A stretch of 64,000 nucleotides of DNA from Temnothorax longispinosus (Eukaryota > Arthropoda > Insecta > Hymenoptera > Formicidae): the NCBI RefSeq assembly GCF_030848805.1, contig NC_092362.1:18707642-18771641 (forward strand). Direction: 5' to 3'. Numbering within the stretch: position 1 is the first letter of the stretch; every line of letters starts with the position of its first letter. A model generated the notes under the pieces. It was given only the letters and a program-made list of their open reading frames with translations. It did not search any database and was not told where the DNA came from. Positions 25,270-39,745 of the stretch are shown here, piece by piece. The position numbers were made by a program, and so were the translations under genes.

Positions 25270-25315
25270 GAATCTAATTTCTCTCGCTTTCTCTCTTTCT
25301 CTCCCTCTTTCCCCC

Positions 25316-25349
<34 letters not shown>

Positions 25350-25420
25350 TTCTTCCCCCTCTTTTTCTGTCTCTTTCTCATTCTCTTTCTTTTTCGGTTG
25401 AGCTTTTTGAGCCTCAAAAC
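25270..25420. repeat. Pyrimidine tract with (CT)n runs
   Basis: The + strand is almost pure C/T for about 120 bp, dominated by CT repeats with CCC and TTT interruptions. It generates a Lys/Arg/Glu-repeat C-terminus in a 123-codon minus-strand ORF (25274-25645), which I treat as an artefact. A purine-rich patch follows at 25498-25530. Confidence 0.9.
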
Positions 25421-28400
25421 AATTCCTGTACATGCCGCGCTCGGAACAAACTGTGGTCTGTTCTTCCCATTTTTATTACGGTCATCCGTAGCAAAATAGG
25501 GAGAAAGAGAAAAAGAGAGGCGAGAGAGAAAAAGACTCCGATGTTGCGAACATGATGGTTGGATAATGGGAAGCAGCGTGAAAGAGGTCTGCCACGTATA
25601 AAAATCCAGAGAAATCTCTCCGGCAGTCGCGTTAATTTTCCTCAATATTTTTTAGTCGTTATATCGCTTTCTCGTAGACAATGTTTCGTCGTAATAATGC
25701 TCGTAGCATGGATGTAACAATACGATATTTCAGAATTCTCATGAAGGAGATCCTTGGGGAATTGCGCTCGAGTTATTCAACGTCGAGGATACTGCCGTCG
25801 ATAGAGTGTATCTCTAATGGGAAATTGTTTTGTCCTTCAACAGATTACTCGACTATTTCGTAAAATTAATGCTGCACGTTTAAGAGCTGTGAATAACTTG
25901 TATTAAATTGCTAGATGTACGTAGACTTTAAAATATTGCGAATGACAAGGGATTGTACATAAAAGTCAATGTATTCTTAATTTTAACAAAAGGCTTGAAT
26001 CTGAATTTATACTACAAATAACATATTAAGAAATTGTTGAAATAATATATTTTTAAATTGTTATTCTATTAAGATCATTGTTTGCAAAGTGTAGAAATTA
26101 AAATTTAGTGTTTTTTTTTATTAGAGATCATACATGATCAAATATTTTTAAAAATAATCAAATTTTTACTGTGTGTATAATGTACTTACAAATTAAAAAA
26201 ATGTTTTTTTCTATAAATTTTGCAGTCATGAATAAGTTATTGCACGTTATATAAATTTTCCATATCCGATACATTTGTTTTTAATTGACAGCAATAACAT
26301 CAAATATATTTGAGATTCGGTCTCATCGCGCTGGTTTTATTAAAATGTCCCAGTTCTTCAAACTTTGATCATTCAAGATTAAATATTAATGCCGTTCAAA
26401 ATTCTTGCGTGCGTACATGTGTGGATGAAAACCAATTCTCGTTTTCAAATATCTCGTGGGAATATTTTGAAAACAATTCGAAAGCGAACCAAATATATTA
26501 ATTAAATCAGATTTGAATAAATTCAGTAACGATCCGAATGAAAGAAACATCGCGTTATAACAATATATCACAAAAGTTGACATTATGTTCGTTCAATTAT
26601 TACTCAATTATTATACCATCGGTCTTCACGCGACCTAGTCTAAAACTTATTATGGCTTGAAGTCTTTACACGAAATCTGGCTTATCGCCACTACCATATA
26701 ATCGTATATTTAAAGCATGCGGGTGCGGCGAGTATCTGGTTGCATTAATTAATGTAATTAACAGGCTGCTTGACGACGGAGGGTTGCGGGTAAATTCCGG
26801 CGCGATGCCGCGTAATGGACACACGTCGTTCCTGCATGGTCTGCATCAATGATACGCTAATAATTATAATAATCATAATCACAATCGTATAGAGCCGGAG
26901 GCCGGTAAACCACATTCGTTATTGGCGCACGATTGACTTGTATACGCCGTTAACGTATTCGTGATTGACGGTGAATTCTACGCAGCTTGCGGCTATCGAC
27001 AGAAATCAGTTGATAATGCAACCGAATTGGACTTGCGGATCACAACAGATTTCCATATTATTCGTTTATTCGAAAAAATTATTCAGAATATTGATAACTT
27101 GCACGTTCAAATAATATTGTCCCATATTGTTATCTTCAAAAACGAAATGCGTGTTCAAATATTCAATGTCTATATTCTGTTATACGAAAGGAATATTTAT
27201 TTATATTTAAATAATATATTCCGATGCTCAAACCACGTTTCTATTTGCGACTTGTACACGCATATATGCATATATCAAATCAGTAGGGTAATCGCAATAG
27301 GTTTGTCTCGATGACCTTTCGTGTAATTAAGAGATGCAAGAAGTTCTGTAAATTCGGATTTGCGAACGTCACGTGAGATTTGTAGATACGATAACATGAT
27401 TCGCATGGGAAACCATAAAAGAACTATCGCAAGTTAATGATCTGCATACGAAATGAGTTAAAATGGATGATTAAATAAAGATTATAGTCACTTGATAAAA
27501 TTTCCCTGTCATATTTACTATGATGAATACTTTCTCTGTTTGCTCATTATAATTAACATTTCCTTAGTAAAAGCATATTTAGTTTTAGATTATCTGATAA
27601 AATGGTTGAGTGATTGCTATTTTCGTTTCTATTAATTATGACATAAATGAGAAGCTGCTAATATAAATCTTTTATATTTTATTTTAATATTTTTTATACA
27701 GTAATTTTGCAAAAAATTAGATCTTATAATTAAATTCTTTAAATTAAATTTAATTAACTTCAATTTTTTTAGAAAACCTTTAAAATATGTACAATTGCAT
27801 AAAATAAAATAGTGATAAATTCAAATTTTGTCTTACAATTAATTAATAAAAAGTTTGTTTTGAATAACGAATAATTTATTTTAGGGCATTTATTTGAGAA
27901 TTTAATGTGGCAAATAAATTTGTTTATAAAACTGAAATCCGTGCGAACAATTCTCTTTAATAAAAGTGTTGGATACGACCATGAGCCACACTGAACGCGA
28001 CCCGATGAATAATGTATAAATTCAATTCACGCCTATCGTGCGTAATTAATCTCGACGCTTAATTGAAGCAGAATTGATACGTTCCGTTCGTGGGCGTTGG
28101 TAATTTTCGTAGCTTTCTTTGTATGGTATTTCATTCTCTTTATTTTTTCTTATTTTTGTTCGAGTCAAAGATCAGTTAATTTACATCGGTTTTGAGGCGG
28201 TTAGGGCGGTAGAGCTATTAGGAAGCCGACGATTTTTATGTATACCTAAAACGATAGTGACGAAAAATTGAATACAACTTTCCACCCTAGTCGAGAACTT
28301 TTTATCATTTTTTTTGTCAACACGTATTCTACTTCTCCCGGAGTTTTCCTTTTTAATTTTTTCCCCCCTTACACTATATCATTGAGAACGTTCGTAGCGC

Positions 28401-31400
28401 GTGCTATTTTTTGCACTTTTGGTTTAATTCCACCAATTGTGTTATTTTTAATATATGTATAGTACGATTTTATTAGAAAATATAATTTTATATTACCAAT
28501 TGTGTCCGCTTCTGGGTTTTTTTTGCGGTCATATACGCCCATTTACGTCAGCAAAATGGAATTAACAATGATATGAGGAAAGTTTGTATTCATAATTTAA
28601 AAATTGCAAGAGAGTCATGTTTAATCAGTTTTAACCTTTGCAATAATATAATACACGTTTAATATATCATTATGCGAGTGAATCGTTATATTTATCCTCA
28701 TTCGAATTTACAATTTAATCAGATTATATATTTTATTAAGTCTGAGCGAATATAAAATTCGTGATTAAATTAAATTAAATTAAAATTTGAGATAAAATAT
28801 TTAATAATCAAGTTATATAAAAATTGAACGATAAATCGGTGAAATTTCCAATTTCATTAAATAATGTTAACTATCCAGCACTATAGAACATAAAAATTAC
28901 AAATTAAAAAATGATTGTGTCATATATTATTGTACTTGGATGTTATCGGGCGTTGATCCAAATGTAAGAGAATGCGATTCACAATGCCACTCCTTGCACA
29001 ATAGCTGTCTGGTTATACGTTGACTTGAACTACTGGCGCAATTTATTACCCGTAGCGCGCTTCCTGAAGCGTTTCTTTTATTAGCGTGCAATGTGTCGTA
29101 GTGACCGGCTTCTAACACCGGTTATATACCTCCACTGGTATGCGGAATACGTGATTCTGCGGTAGACAAATTGCTCGAGCGTTTCGGTATCGCATGTCGA
29201 AAAGCGTTTTATTGTGCATTTCGTGAATTAATTGTATTTCTCTTAGCATTTATTCATTTCATTCACGTTGTAAATCTTCGTGTGGGTTATCTCTGAGATT
29301 CTCCTTGCGGCAAAATTTGTGATTAATATTCGCAAGTAATGATATATAGGAATAAATATTTGATTTTCTCATGTTTGACGTATCGTGACGCACTTATATC
29401 TAATTAACTACATATTGCAAATTAATACGAATATTTCTTTATTTAATGAGCTATCGAAGTAGCGGATATTTATATCGAGCTATACTATACATTTTTCATT
29501 TATATGAGATAAATTACTTTATGAATCTGGTCAGAAGTTACGTAAAGTAACCGAGATGTGAATTAAATACACAATCGATTTGAAACAGACAGAATTAATT
29601 TGCGTTTCTGCACAAAAGCTGCCGGTATGTGTTTATGAAAGATATTTGAGATATTATTTGAACGCGGATTCGCTCAACAAATAAACACGGCTACTTCAAA
29701 AGCGTTGAACAGCGATGCGAATTGAATTCTAAATACTCGTTCGTGGCTCGCATATTATTGCATCGAGTATTATATTTGATATTGCTGTTACTAAATTCCA
29801 CCTGGCGAATCACAAAGCTCTATATAAAATTCCTGTGCATTCTCTATAACTCAGCTTTTTCGCCTACTTCCTTCACGTGTTTGTTACACAGATTTATTTG
29901 ACATACGACCGACACACAAGAGCTGTGAAGCGTCAAAATAACAAAGTATACCTATCGCAATGAATAATGGGTGCAAAAACTTCGAAATCATCACTTTTAT
30001 CTTGTCCTATTAAATTTTTGGATCTTCAAATATATGAATATATTCAGTGTATACGATTATAAAACTGCATAGCGATTTTTCTCTCAATATGTGACATTGC
30101 AATGAATAAGTTAGTAGAAGAACTGTCGAATTTTCTTTCTGCATCTTTTATTAAGTTTACTCTTTATAAACTTTCTGCATTATTCTCGGCGCTTAAGATG
30201 TCACATTTGTATTCAGCCAGCATTTTTGCATAGAAATCACTATTGATAAGCTTCAAGAAAGTTATTGTTCGGCAAATTTGTCTTCTTTTTGTCAGGATTT
30301 TGTCTAGAAATGACGTGTAGATATGATAGAAATACGTAGTGCTTTCAACACGTGTATACATATTGCGGCATAAACTTTTCCTTGAGTTGTTGATTACACG
30401 TGGCAACCGGAAATTTCCATTCGCCTTACCCTGTCTCGATCTAGTCGGTACTCAGACGTTGAAACTTTCAGTAAACGTCGGGCTGAGCCAAGTTTTAACG
30501 AGCCTCATGCTCTGTTCTCTACTCGTCATTTCACCGAGGACGATCCTTCAAACGCGTTCACGCGGAAATTATACCCGTAACGAGACGACCAATTTCTGAC
30601 GGAAATACGAGGTGATCTCTCAACGGATATTTACACACCATATGTCGATATCTACTATTTCACATGATGTATTATTGTACATTACGTACATTGCGTCGCA
30701 ATTCCAGTGATTACACTTCTTTGCGGCGTATCTGCAGCAGTATATTTTATAGAACTAAAAAATTATAAAAATAGATATAAATGAAATACTTAACATTTTT
30801 AATTATCGCGATAACACAATTTTACCATGCTTACAAAGAAAACATTATGGAAAAATTACATGTATAAAGATAGCACTTATCTTTTTATAACGAGAGAATA
30901 TGATTTTTAAACGATTGACTTTAATAACAGTTTGCTTTAGCAACAAACGGAATATCTTTTTTCTCTCGAGCAAAGCTTTTTCGTTTCACACGCCCCATAG
31001 AACATGTCGATCGAAGAAAGTAGTCGAAGGCGGATACCGTAGGGTGTGCTCTCTACGCTATCCCTGGACACTGCCGTAATCCGATTTATCCATCTTCCCT
31101 GTGCGATCAGAATGTTGAGAAGTTGAGAAGCGCATACTCGAAAATACAGCATATCGCCGACGGTCGGCATAAAATATTTTGAGTGGCGTGAAATAGTTCG
31201 ATATGCGCGAGGAATTTGGATAAATATCATTCATAGCTCGAAAGGAAATTACGTCGGAATCTGTGGTATTTTAGCACAGACATAATATGTATAATTAAAA
31301 CGATAAGCAGAAATTACTTCACATCCAAGAGTAGAAAAATTTTTACAAATTGCTTATATATATTTTTTTAATTGTAAAATTTTTTAATTGTTATATATTT

Positions 31401-33647
31401 TTCTAAGCTTTGTGAAAGAAAGAAGCTCATGCGTTATATATAAACAAAAAATAATCGGTAGCTAGTAGAATTAAAAATAGATGTTTAAGAAAAGCTATTC
31501 TAATTGTTGCAAACAGAATAGTAATTTCTCAATCGGCTAATCGTATGAACCTTTCATTAATATTCTTGTTCTGTAATACTATAACTTTAATGATACAGAT
31601 TCATCACTATTAATACATTTCTTCCATTTTGCGTACGTATACTATATTTAAAACGATCAATAACAACTTTTTATATTTGTAACTTTTAAGTTATATATGC
31701 AATTAATCTATGAATCTAAAGGTACATACATTCAGATGTCATATTTACATCCATAATTTTAGTCTTTTAGTTTAACTGTTTACAAAGACTAGCGTTATAA
31801 TATTAATTAATATTACAGGATATAAACCAGCATGTAAAAGTACATACATTCTATATTATACATATAAATGTAACGGTACAAATGTATCGCGATTTATTAC
31901 ATAAATGTATTATCAAATGGAAAGCGACTCGTGGACAGATGTATAAAATATAGGTTAATTAGATAATGGATGTTGGCTGTTACAATATCGCGGGGACCCT
32001 ATACAATAACTCATGTCACTGTATAGATGAGAATGCATTAAAATTATTCTCTTGCTTCGAGCAGGATTAATGGATACCACCTCTAAATTACAGCACTCTA
32101 TCTGTTGTATTTGAATTTTCGCCAATTATTATTGTTCCGCAATAAGACATTCAGAACAAGTAAACCTTTTTCATATCTCTACATAGAATATGAATCATGA
32201 AAAAAAATTCCATTGTGTTTCAATTAAATAATAAATGCGTTAATTATTAATTATAATAAATATTGTAAAAATTATATTTATACTCCGGAAAAGTTTTATT
32301 ACATTTAACATCGTTAAATAAATGAAAGTGACATTATTTAACAGAACATGCTTAATAAAAAGAAGAAGATTAGCGACAATATTTAGTGATAAACTTTATT
32401 GCTCTTTATTAAAGTTGTATTTTGTGCAGTCGCAATTTCCAGTGGAAACTAGTCAAAGTTCTTCTATGACGCCAGATAATTGCCGAGAGTACATTAATCG
32501 AGAGAATAGCAGACATTAGTGGAAGTTCATGAGATTAGCCGACTGAGAAATTGCCTCTCTGTTTGCCGCTAACAATTAGAACGTCCTACAGTTTCCCTCG
32601 AACATTTATTTTAAATCCTGTCAGCTACAGATTACTTTTTATTCATGGCGCATGAATCACACAAAGCTGAAAATATGTCGCAATTTACATGCAGATAGAG
32701 AACATTTGAGCGTATTACATTTGTGTGCGTTCGTAAAAAGAATTTTTTACTATAAAGCTAGGAACATATAAAATACATATTCAGTTTTTATCTCTGTTAC
32801 TAAAAATGCATTTAAGTTGGCATGGAAATTATGAAAGTTTACTTATAGGTAATATAATATTATATATATTTAGTATATCTTATTCGTATTTTATACAATA
32901 TATTCTATATAATATTAAAATTTAATGATTTTAATAATTTGCAATTATTTTACGAAATTTATGTTATTAAATATAATTTATATTATATAAATTATATTTA
33001 TTTATATTAAATGTAATTATACTTTTAAAAAATTTTCTTATTTGTGACATACTATTTCATATTTATTAAAATATAGTTTATGATTGAGATTCATCAACAT
33101 ATATAAACATATTGTTTTGGATTATGAAGCCGATGTGGATACAATATAGTTTTATTTGATATTAAATCTTGAAATAATTACAAATAGTTTTAAAAAGTAA
33201 TTGACATTACTGATTGTATTCTTCTCGCAAAATATTATTCTTTAGTTTTGTTAACTCTTTTTTAGTACTCAGATATACTCAAAAAAGTTAATATAGTTCT
33301 ACTAAAAGATGAGGAAACTGTGTTCTGAAAAATTGCCTCTTTATCAATCACTCGATTCGTGAATGAGGAGACCAAGAAAAATGAAAGATTTGAATAGATG
33401 AAATAGAACGAGTAGCGAATCAATAACGAATTTTCCTGCAATAGTGCACAATCAAATCTTTTTAGAAACGATTAGTATTTTTTTTTAATTTGTTCTGATT
33501 TTGTTTCAGCATTATAATTATATATTCCGTAATTAAATTTTATAATTTATAATGTTTATTTTTATTAAATAATTTTATAACTGTTGTGAATAACTTTATC
33601 TCAGTATTGCTTCAATATTATATCATATTATATCATCATTTATACAA
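25421..33647. other. Long noncoding stretch with several GC-richer islets
   Basis: No supported gene. Islets that differ from the AT-rich background: about 26690-26960 (listed separately), 28930-29220, 30390-30600 and 30960-31230. The ORFs in these islets overlap in several frames or strands and show no domain. Confidence 0.4.
26690..26960. promoter_or_regulatory. Enhancer-like islet with clustered TAAT motifs
   Basis: A GC-richer block (GACGACGGAGGGTTGCGGG, CCGGCGCGATGCCGCG) is embedded between ATTAATTAATGTAATTAAC and a series of TAATAATTATAATAATCAT motifs. TAAT/ATTA is the core homeodomain site, and dense clusters are typical of developmental enhancers. Function is inference; TAAT is also frequent in AT-rich DNA, so only cross-species conservation would make the case. 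Confidence 0.22.
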
Positions 33648-33673
33648 TGTGTGTGTGTGTGTGTGTGTGTGTG
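33648..33673. repeat. (TG)n microsatellite
   Basis: About 13 uninterrupted TG units, seen directly. Confidence 0.95.
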
Positions 33674-33939
33674 CGGGTATTTCTTTTAATAAAAATTAAA
33701 TTTAAAATTACTTAATTGATACTTATATAAAAATGTTAATAAAAACTATAATAATTATAAATTTGAAATACTTAATTAAAGTTATGATGTGTGAAAATAA
33801 TAAACATCCACATGCGCATGGTAAATATAAAAAAAATATTTCAAAGCGAATATATGATAAAGAAATTTGCTAAAATGTATATATATAATTTTTTTATAAA
33901 ATAAAAAAAAATATATATATAGGTACTTGTACATATATA
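33674..33939. other. Noncoding AT-rich spacer
   Basis: Nothing recognised apart from AT-rich sequence and a short AT run immediately before the MITE. Confidence 0.5.
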
Positions 33940-34186
33940 CAGATTTCCCTCGTTATCCAAAAGTAGAATGTTCTTATGAAACCTTTCGAAGTGGCGTAAA
34001 GCGAAGAAGCAATTACCATTAATTTATATGGAAAAAATTTTTTTCGTAAAAGCGAAAATTCTCTTCGGATTTCTTTCAGATTTCTTTCGGATTTCTTTCT
34101 GTTAGCGAAAACAGATTTACTAATGTAGGTCTTTCGTAAAAGCAAAGTGGCGTAAAGCGAACTTTCGAAAAGTGGGAGATACCTGG
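33940..34186. mobile_element. MITE, possibly pogo/Tigger-like
   Basis: The left end reads CAGATTTCCCTCGTTATCC and then AAAAG. The right end, reverse-complemented, reads CCAGGTATCTCCCACTTTTC and then GAAAG. Both ends are bordered by TA (33938-33939 and 34187-34188). Subterminal copies of GTGGCGTAAAGCGAA occur at about 33991 and 34147, in direct orientation. An internal triplicate of GGATTTCTTTC-like 12-mers lies at 34075-34100. A CAG terminus with TA duplication fits pogo-type elements, but the terminal repeats are diverged. No transposase ORF. Confidence 0.6.
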
Positions 34187-37100
34187 TATAATACATATTT
34201 CATATTCGTCAAATTGCAAGATACATATTGTTTCACATATAGTTGGTATATGTACATATTTTTAAACATTCTTTGCAATTGATATTTATTACATATTTAT
34301 TAAAACTACATCAAATATAACACATTTTATATAATTTATTATAGTGCAATTACTAATTCTCTTCTGTTTTTTACACATCGTTATCTATATCAGTAAGAAA
34401 TTAAAGAATATTACACGCACGGTTATAAAATTGATTTTATAATTTTATGTTAATATTTTCGTCGTAGAATACAATTTTTTTGCACGTAGCATAACAGAAG
34501 ACGTGATATAAAACATTACACCTCAATTTACCTATAAAGAAAGCTCGTCAGTTTCCATGTTTGATTTCCATGTTATGAGCGTGACCGACGGGCATACATT
34601 ATTTATGGACCCGCATAGGAACTTTCGTATGCTGGTAGATCTTTTACCGTAAAAAAATTTACATTCGTATGGGTCGTTACATGCCTTTCTGACGACACAC
34701 GTTTCAGTCACATTTATATCGAAATACTCGACATATTCCTTGTCGCGTACTCTTATCGAAATGTCTAGAATATGAAATTCACATAAAATATATGATTTTC
34801 TCTATTGATTATCATACATATATTGCATTTGCGCCATACACGGAAATCTGAAATTGCTTTTACTATAAATTTGCAGTCTTTAGAGATGTCTCTGCAGTAA
34901 TGTCAGTTTTGAAACATCTTACAAATAATAAATCTATAACTAATAAAATAACGAGTTAATTTTATTTATACAAGAAAGCATTGCACTTCACCACTAATAA
35001 ATTATTAACTTTACTTTTAAATTAAGAAACTGTTTCTTTGTAAAATACCGCAAATAAAACAAAAAAGTATATCATGATTTTGCTATATATTTCATCACTT
35101 GCAACAATGCATAAGTATATGTTATCTTGAAAATGCAACTCATGTGTCCCAAGCACATACATATATATGTAGACTTACAGTTTTCGTGATAAAAAATATA
35201 TGCGACTTAATATAGTCGAACATTATAAATTGGTTTTGTTTTTATAACACACTATTTTATTGCAATGCTTTATTTTACTATATGAAATTTATATCATAGC
35301 TGTTAAAATATAATTATTATTAAATACATTTAAACTCTTAATTAAAATGTACCGTGGAATTTTAATAAATTTCATGGAAAACATATTGCTGATTGTGTAT
35401 GTGCATGTATGTGGGGTGTCATTAAACTGAAGATATTAACTCAAATATATTATACGTATTAAATACAAGCCACTACTTTGCGTAACTAGTACACGGCTAT
35501 TACGAAACTATTTCCGTGATTTATTAGAGATAACGTGAAAATTGTAGCTTTCGCGATTATCGAGTGGCTGTGCTCGAGGAAATTCGTTACGCAGAAGCGC
35601 GTAATTATTTCTCGCCCCTGTTGCTTGTCAAACGCAACGAAGAGAAGTTACTTGATTCGCTCTCTCTTTTTCGGAGACACGACAGAAACTAATTGCGGAA
35701 CTAATGGGCTTGTCTTATATCAAGCGTAGAACTGTCTGCCAGATTCAAGACTTAATCAAGACTGCATAAATTGTTAATACAAAATTATAATATAAAGAAG
35801 GGCAACGAAGAAATTCTATTAGATTTGTTCAACTCAAATAAACTCTTTGCTATTAAAATCTTGAATAATATAATATTTGTGTCATTTATAAATTATTAAA
35901 GATAAATATAAAGAGACAAATATAAAGAGAATGTTTTCTGTTCTTTTTCTCAATTAACGTGATAAATTATCTATAAAAATAATTTTTCCGAAGTGTTTAA
36001 TTTTGGCATTTAGAAATTTTCTCTTTAAGTGTCCAGATATGAAATTTAAATATCCATTTTTGCATTTAACCGTTCATTATTACATATATGTTATATTATC
36101 ATAAATATATAACCTAATTTTGTATACGGTATCCTATATAATCTATTTATTCATGTATTTAAATAAATATATAACATTTTTTTACCATATATTGCCGCGC
36201 GAGCAATAAAATTTTATTTTTAATTATTATATAATATATAATTTGTGAAAAGAATACGCATGTGATTTAGATAATTTTAGAATCATACTGCAAGTTATTC
36301 GTATTTCAACCTAACAGAATATAGAAAAAAGAACTGAGTGAGGCAACGTCATTCTCAAGTATCTTGATACTAAAGCAATGGAACATAAAGGAGAGGCAAG
36401 AAATAGATAAATGGATAAGGGTGTACTTTGATCGACGCACAAGCTGACGCACGTTCCACCTCCTTACTCCTCCCTACCTTACTTCCATCTTACGGCAATA
36501 CGAAAATATCATATATTTGATAAGAAGATAAACAACTGACAAAAGGGAGATTGGAAGAAGAAATGACGCATAGGTAGAAGGAATCAAGAAAATCTAGATC
36601 GAGTACGGAAGCTAGAGAAAAAGACGCAGGAAAGAAGAGTACCCTTGAGTGGCGACAATGCGGGAATGATGGACGTCGAGAGTGTATATCAGAGAAGGGA
36701 GAGCCTGCAATGTGATCATACATGCAATAGCCAGGACAGGAACGACGTCAAAGCATCAGGTGCTTTTCTCGGCCTAGTTTTGTTCTTCATCAGTCATCTT
36801 TTCGATAGCTAATCCCTTCGTTGCATCAAATCGGAGGGAAATTTAATCGTCACTCAGCCGCACCATTAAAATTTCTTCTGATGCATGATACATTGAAGAA
36901 ATATACAGATAACCGATAAGAGTGTCTGGATATTTAAAAAAACTTGTAAATGCTAAAAAAATAAGTGTTTTGGAAAAATTATATTCTTTCAAATAATATT
37001 TCGTTCCTTGAGAAAAGAAACAGGGAAAAATATTCTCCTTATATCTCCTTTACATCTTGTGATAGCATTTGCAATTTAGCATTTGTACAATCTTACTAAT

Positions 37101-39715
37101 CTTGATATTTTTTTAGTCTTTTTTGAAATGAAAAATTATTTTTTGAACGTAGAAAAGACTGTAAAATTATTATTCGGTGATAATAACTAAAAATTTGAAC
37201 GTCATTAAAGATTAGTATCTTATTGCCATAACACTAAACATTTTTATGATCTTCTAAAAACGAATTCTTATATCCATTTTATTGGTAATTTAGGTGAGAT
37301 CTTTTGACTTTTTGTACGGTTACCCGCGTTATCTTTCACGTTTTTTCCGAGACTATTTAGCATGGTTTCTCTTTCTTCTCACGTTTCTTCTTAGAACAAA
37401 ACAAAATCGAAAAATTCATCATTGACCGCCTTTAACTTTCAACGATATTGCCTTGTTCTAGCGCCGCACGCGTTGAGATTTCAGTGTTCAATACTAAAAG
37501 CAAATTCCCAAAGTTTCTGTAAAATGGTTAAATGTCGCTTAATGAGGTCAAGGAGAATCGACTGGAAATGGAAGCCAGTTCTTATGACGGCCTTGAACAC
37601 CCATCGGGACCTTTACGAAGGGTGTCAACTACCGTGAGCACGATTGTTGCTGATTTTTATCAACGAAGATCACACAATAAAGAGAAAGCTTTTATGACGA
37701 GCTAATATTATCGTTAAATATGAGAATACTTTAAATTGCTTTTGCAAAAGCTTTTCTATACTTCTTGCAAAGCTTTTTTGAATTCTTATCATCTTTCATC
37801 AGGATTCGATATCAAGATTATTTAAATGATCATCTGCAGTAAACTATTATTTGTATATATGTATAATCATTAATATGTATGATATAAACATATCATCCTT
37901 ATATATATTGCAGAATAATTTTTGGACTGCTGATATAGTTTTTCAAAAATCGAAAACTTTTATTTTTTTTTTTAGATAATTATCAATTTTGACATATTTA
38001 TAAAAACACATTAAAGATTAATTTAGAATAGGATTGTTCCAAGTTCTACGAGAAGTGTATCTCGGTCTAAAAAGAAAAGTAGTATAAATGATATTTTTAA
38101 AGCGGCATAGTTTTCTAACTTTCGTAGAATGTTATATATGCTTGAATAAGATAAGTACAGTGTCATTAAGCTATTTGCACATAATTTTTTAAGTAATGTC
38201 AATTGTCGTTTCTTTCATATATTTTTTTGCATATTCTTTTCTAACATTTAAAATTTTTAATGTAAAACTGGGAGAATCCTCTAATTCGAAATTTCCTCTC
38301 TATATATATAATACACACTACTATACACATAAATACTATTCTTTAGTCATTATTTATAAATAGATTTGTTCATTTTATTTTAAATACTGAGGTAAGAAAC
38401 GATCTATAAAAAAATGATTGCGTTTAGTATATAAACATCAACGTCACTAAAAAGAACACTTCGTTGCTTCGACGAAAGTAGACCCTCTTGAAGGGTTCCA
38501 GCATGGCTATTCACTCGTAAAGAAGCCAACCGCTGATTGCCGATAACGACACGGCTGCAATATTGCGTTCTCAAATATGGGTGCGTGCGTCACAATACGT
38601 GCGACTATGCGTGTGTTACGCCCATCGCATGTGTAACACATGCCCGATTAAGCCTGACATGTGGGCGCTCGAACGATCGATAAATTTTCACATTACTCTA
38701 TTTTCTCAATACCGAGAGTTTTTCTATGAACTACAAATAGTGTAATGTTATTTCTTTAATGTTAATTTAATATGCATGCAAAATAATAATATATTTTTAA
38801 GATACAAATAGAAATTTACTTTCAGATGACGCATAGAGGCTATTTGTAGTTTATATTTTTCTGAATTGCTGTTTATATTATTTATTTTTAATCTAACATT
38901 ACACGTACTATTTATGTAACGCGTAGTTCGTTATTTTACAAGTTTCACAAATGTAACAATCGTTGCTCTTGTTTCCCGAGGCGCAAAATTATCATTTTTT
39001 AAATTAAAATGGTAAAATATAATTGTATGAGATCAGAAAATCAGTAGCAGTTAATATTAAGCCAAGCTGAATATTTTATGTTGTGAGAGATTATCATCGT
39101 GATTCACGGATTTCCGTAAATCACAAAGTAGAACGCAGGCAGATGGATAAACACGAACAGAATGCGTAAGAACCAATACACACGCACACGGAATAATGTC
39201 ACGCGCATGACACTTCGAAGATTGATCTTATCTTGAGCTTTTTATTCGGCCTGCTGCTTCGTATCAAAAGATTCCCCACCTCCCTTACGCTAGAAACTTG
39301 AGAAATAAACACGAAAAGTTTCCGGATCCAATAAATGAGACATGGAGATTATAGGCAACTGAATATATTATCGGACAATTAAATATATTACTGAATGATT
39401 ATCTTGTTGAGATACCTAAAAAGTAATATGCTTCTATAAAATCTTTTATTTTTATAAAAATTTCCTTTAAAATTGAAGAAATTATTAATATGAAGCAATG
39501 TTTTATATAAATCTTTAAAAATCGGAATAAGAATGCCATAATGATGCAAGAATGTCACAATGAAGGAAAAAAAAGCAACGCAAGTATAAATTTATTTACC
39601 AAGTGAAATGAGAAGGCCATAATTATTTTATGTAGCTATATATATTTTGTTTACGCTGCCAATTATTTTCTACGAACATCTCGAACTATAGTTGCATGTT
39701 TATTAAGCTATGTTT

Positions 39716-39745
39716 CTCAGATCTTAATATTTATCAAGATCTGAG
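39716..39745. repeat. Short perfect hairpin
   Basis: CTCAGATCTT and its perfect reverse complement AAGATCTGAG are separated by 10 bases. A 10-bp stem can occur by chance in this much AT-rich DNA. No T-run follows that would suggest a terminator. Confidence 0.6.

Noticed and set aside
25274..25645. 123-codon minus-strand ORF with Lys/Arg/Glu-repeat C-terminus
   Set aside because: The C-terminal third is translated CT microsatellite; the rest has no recognisable character.
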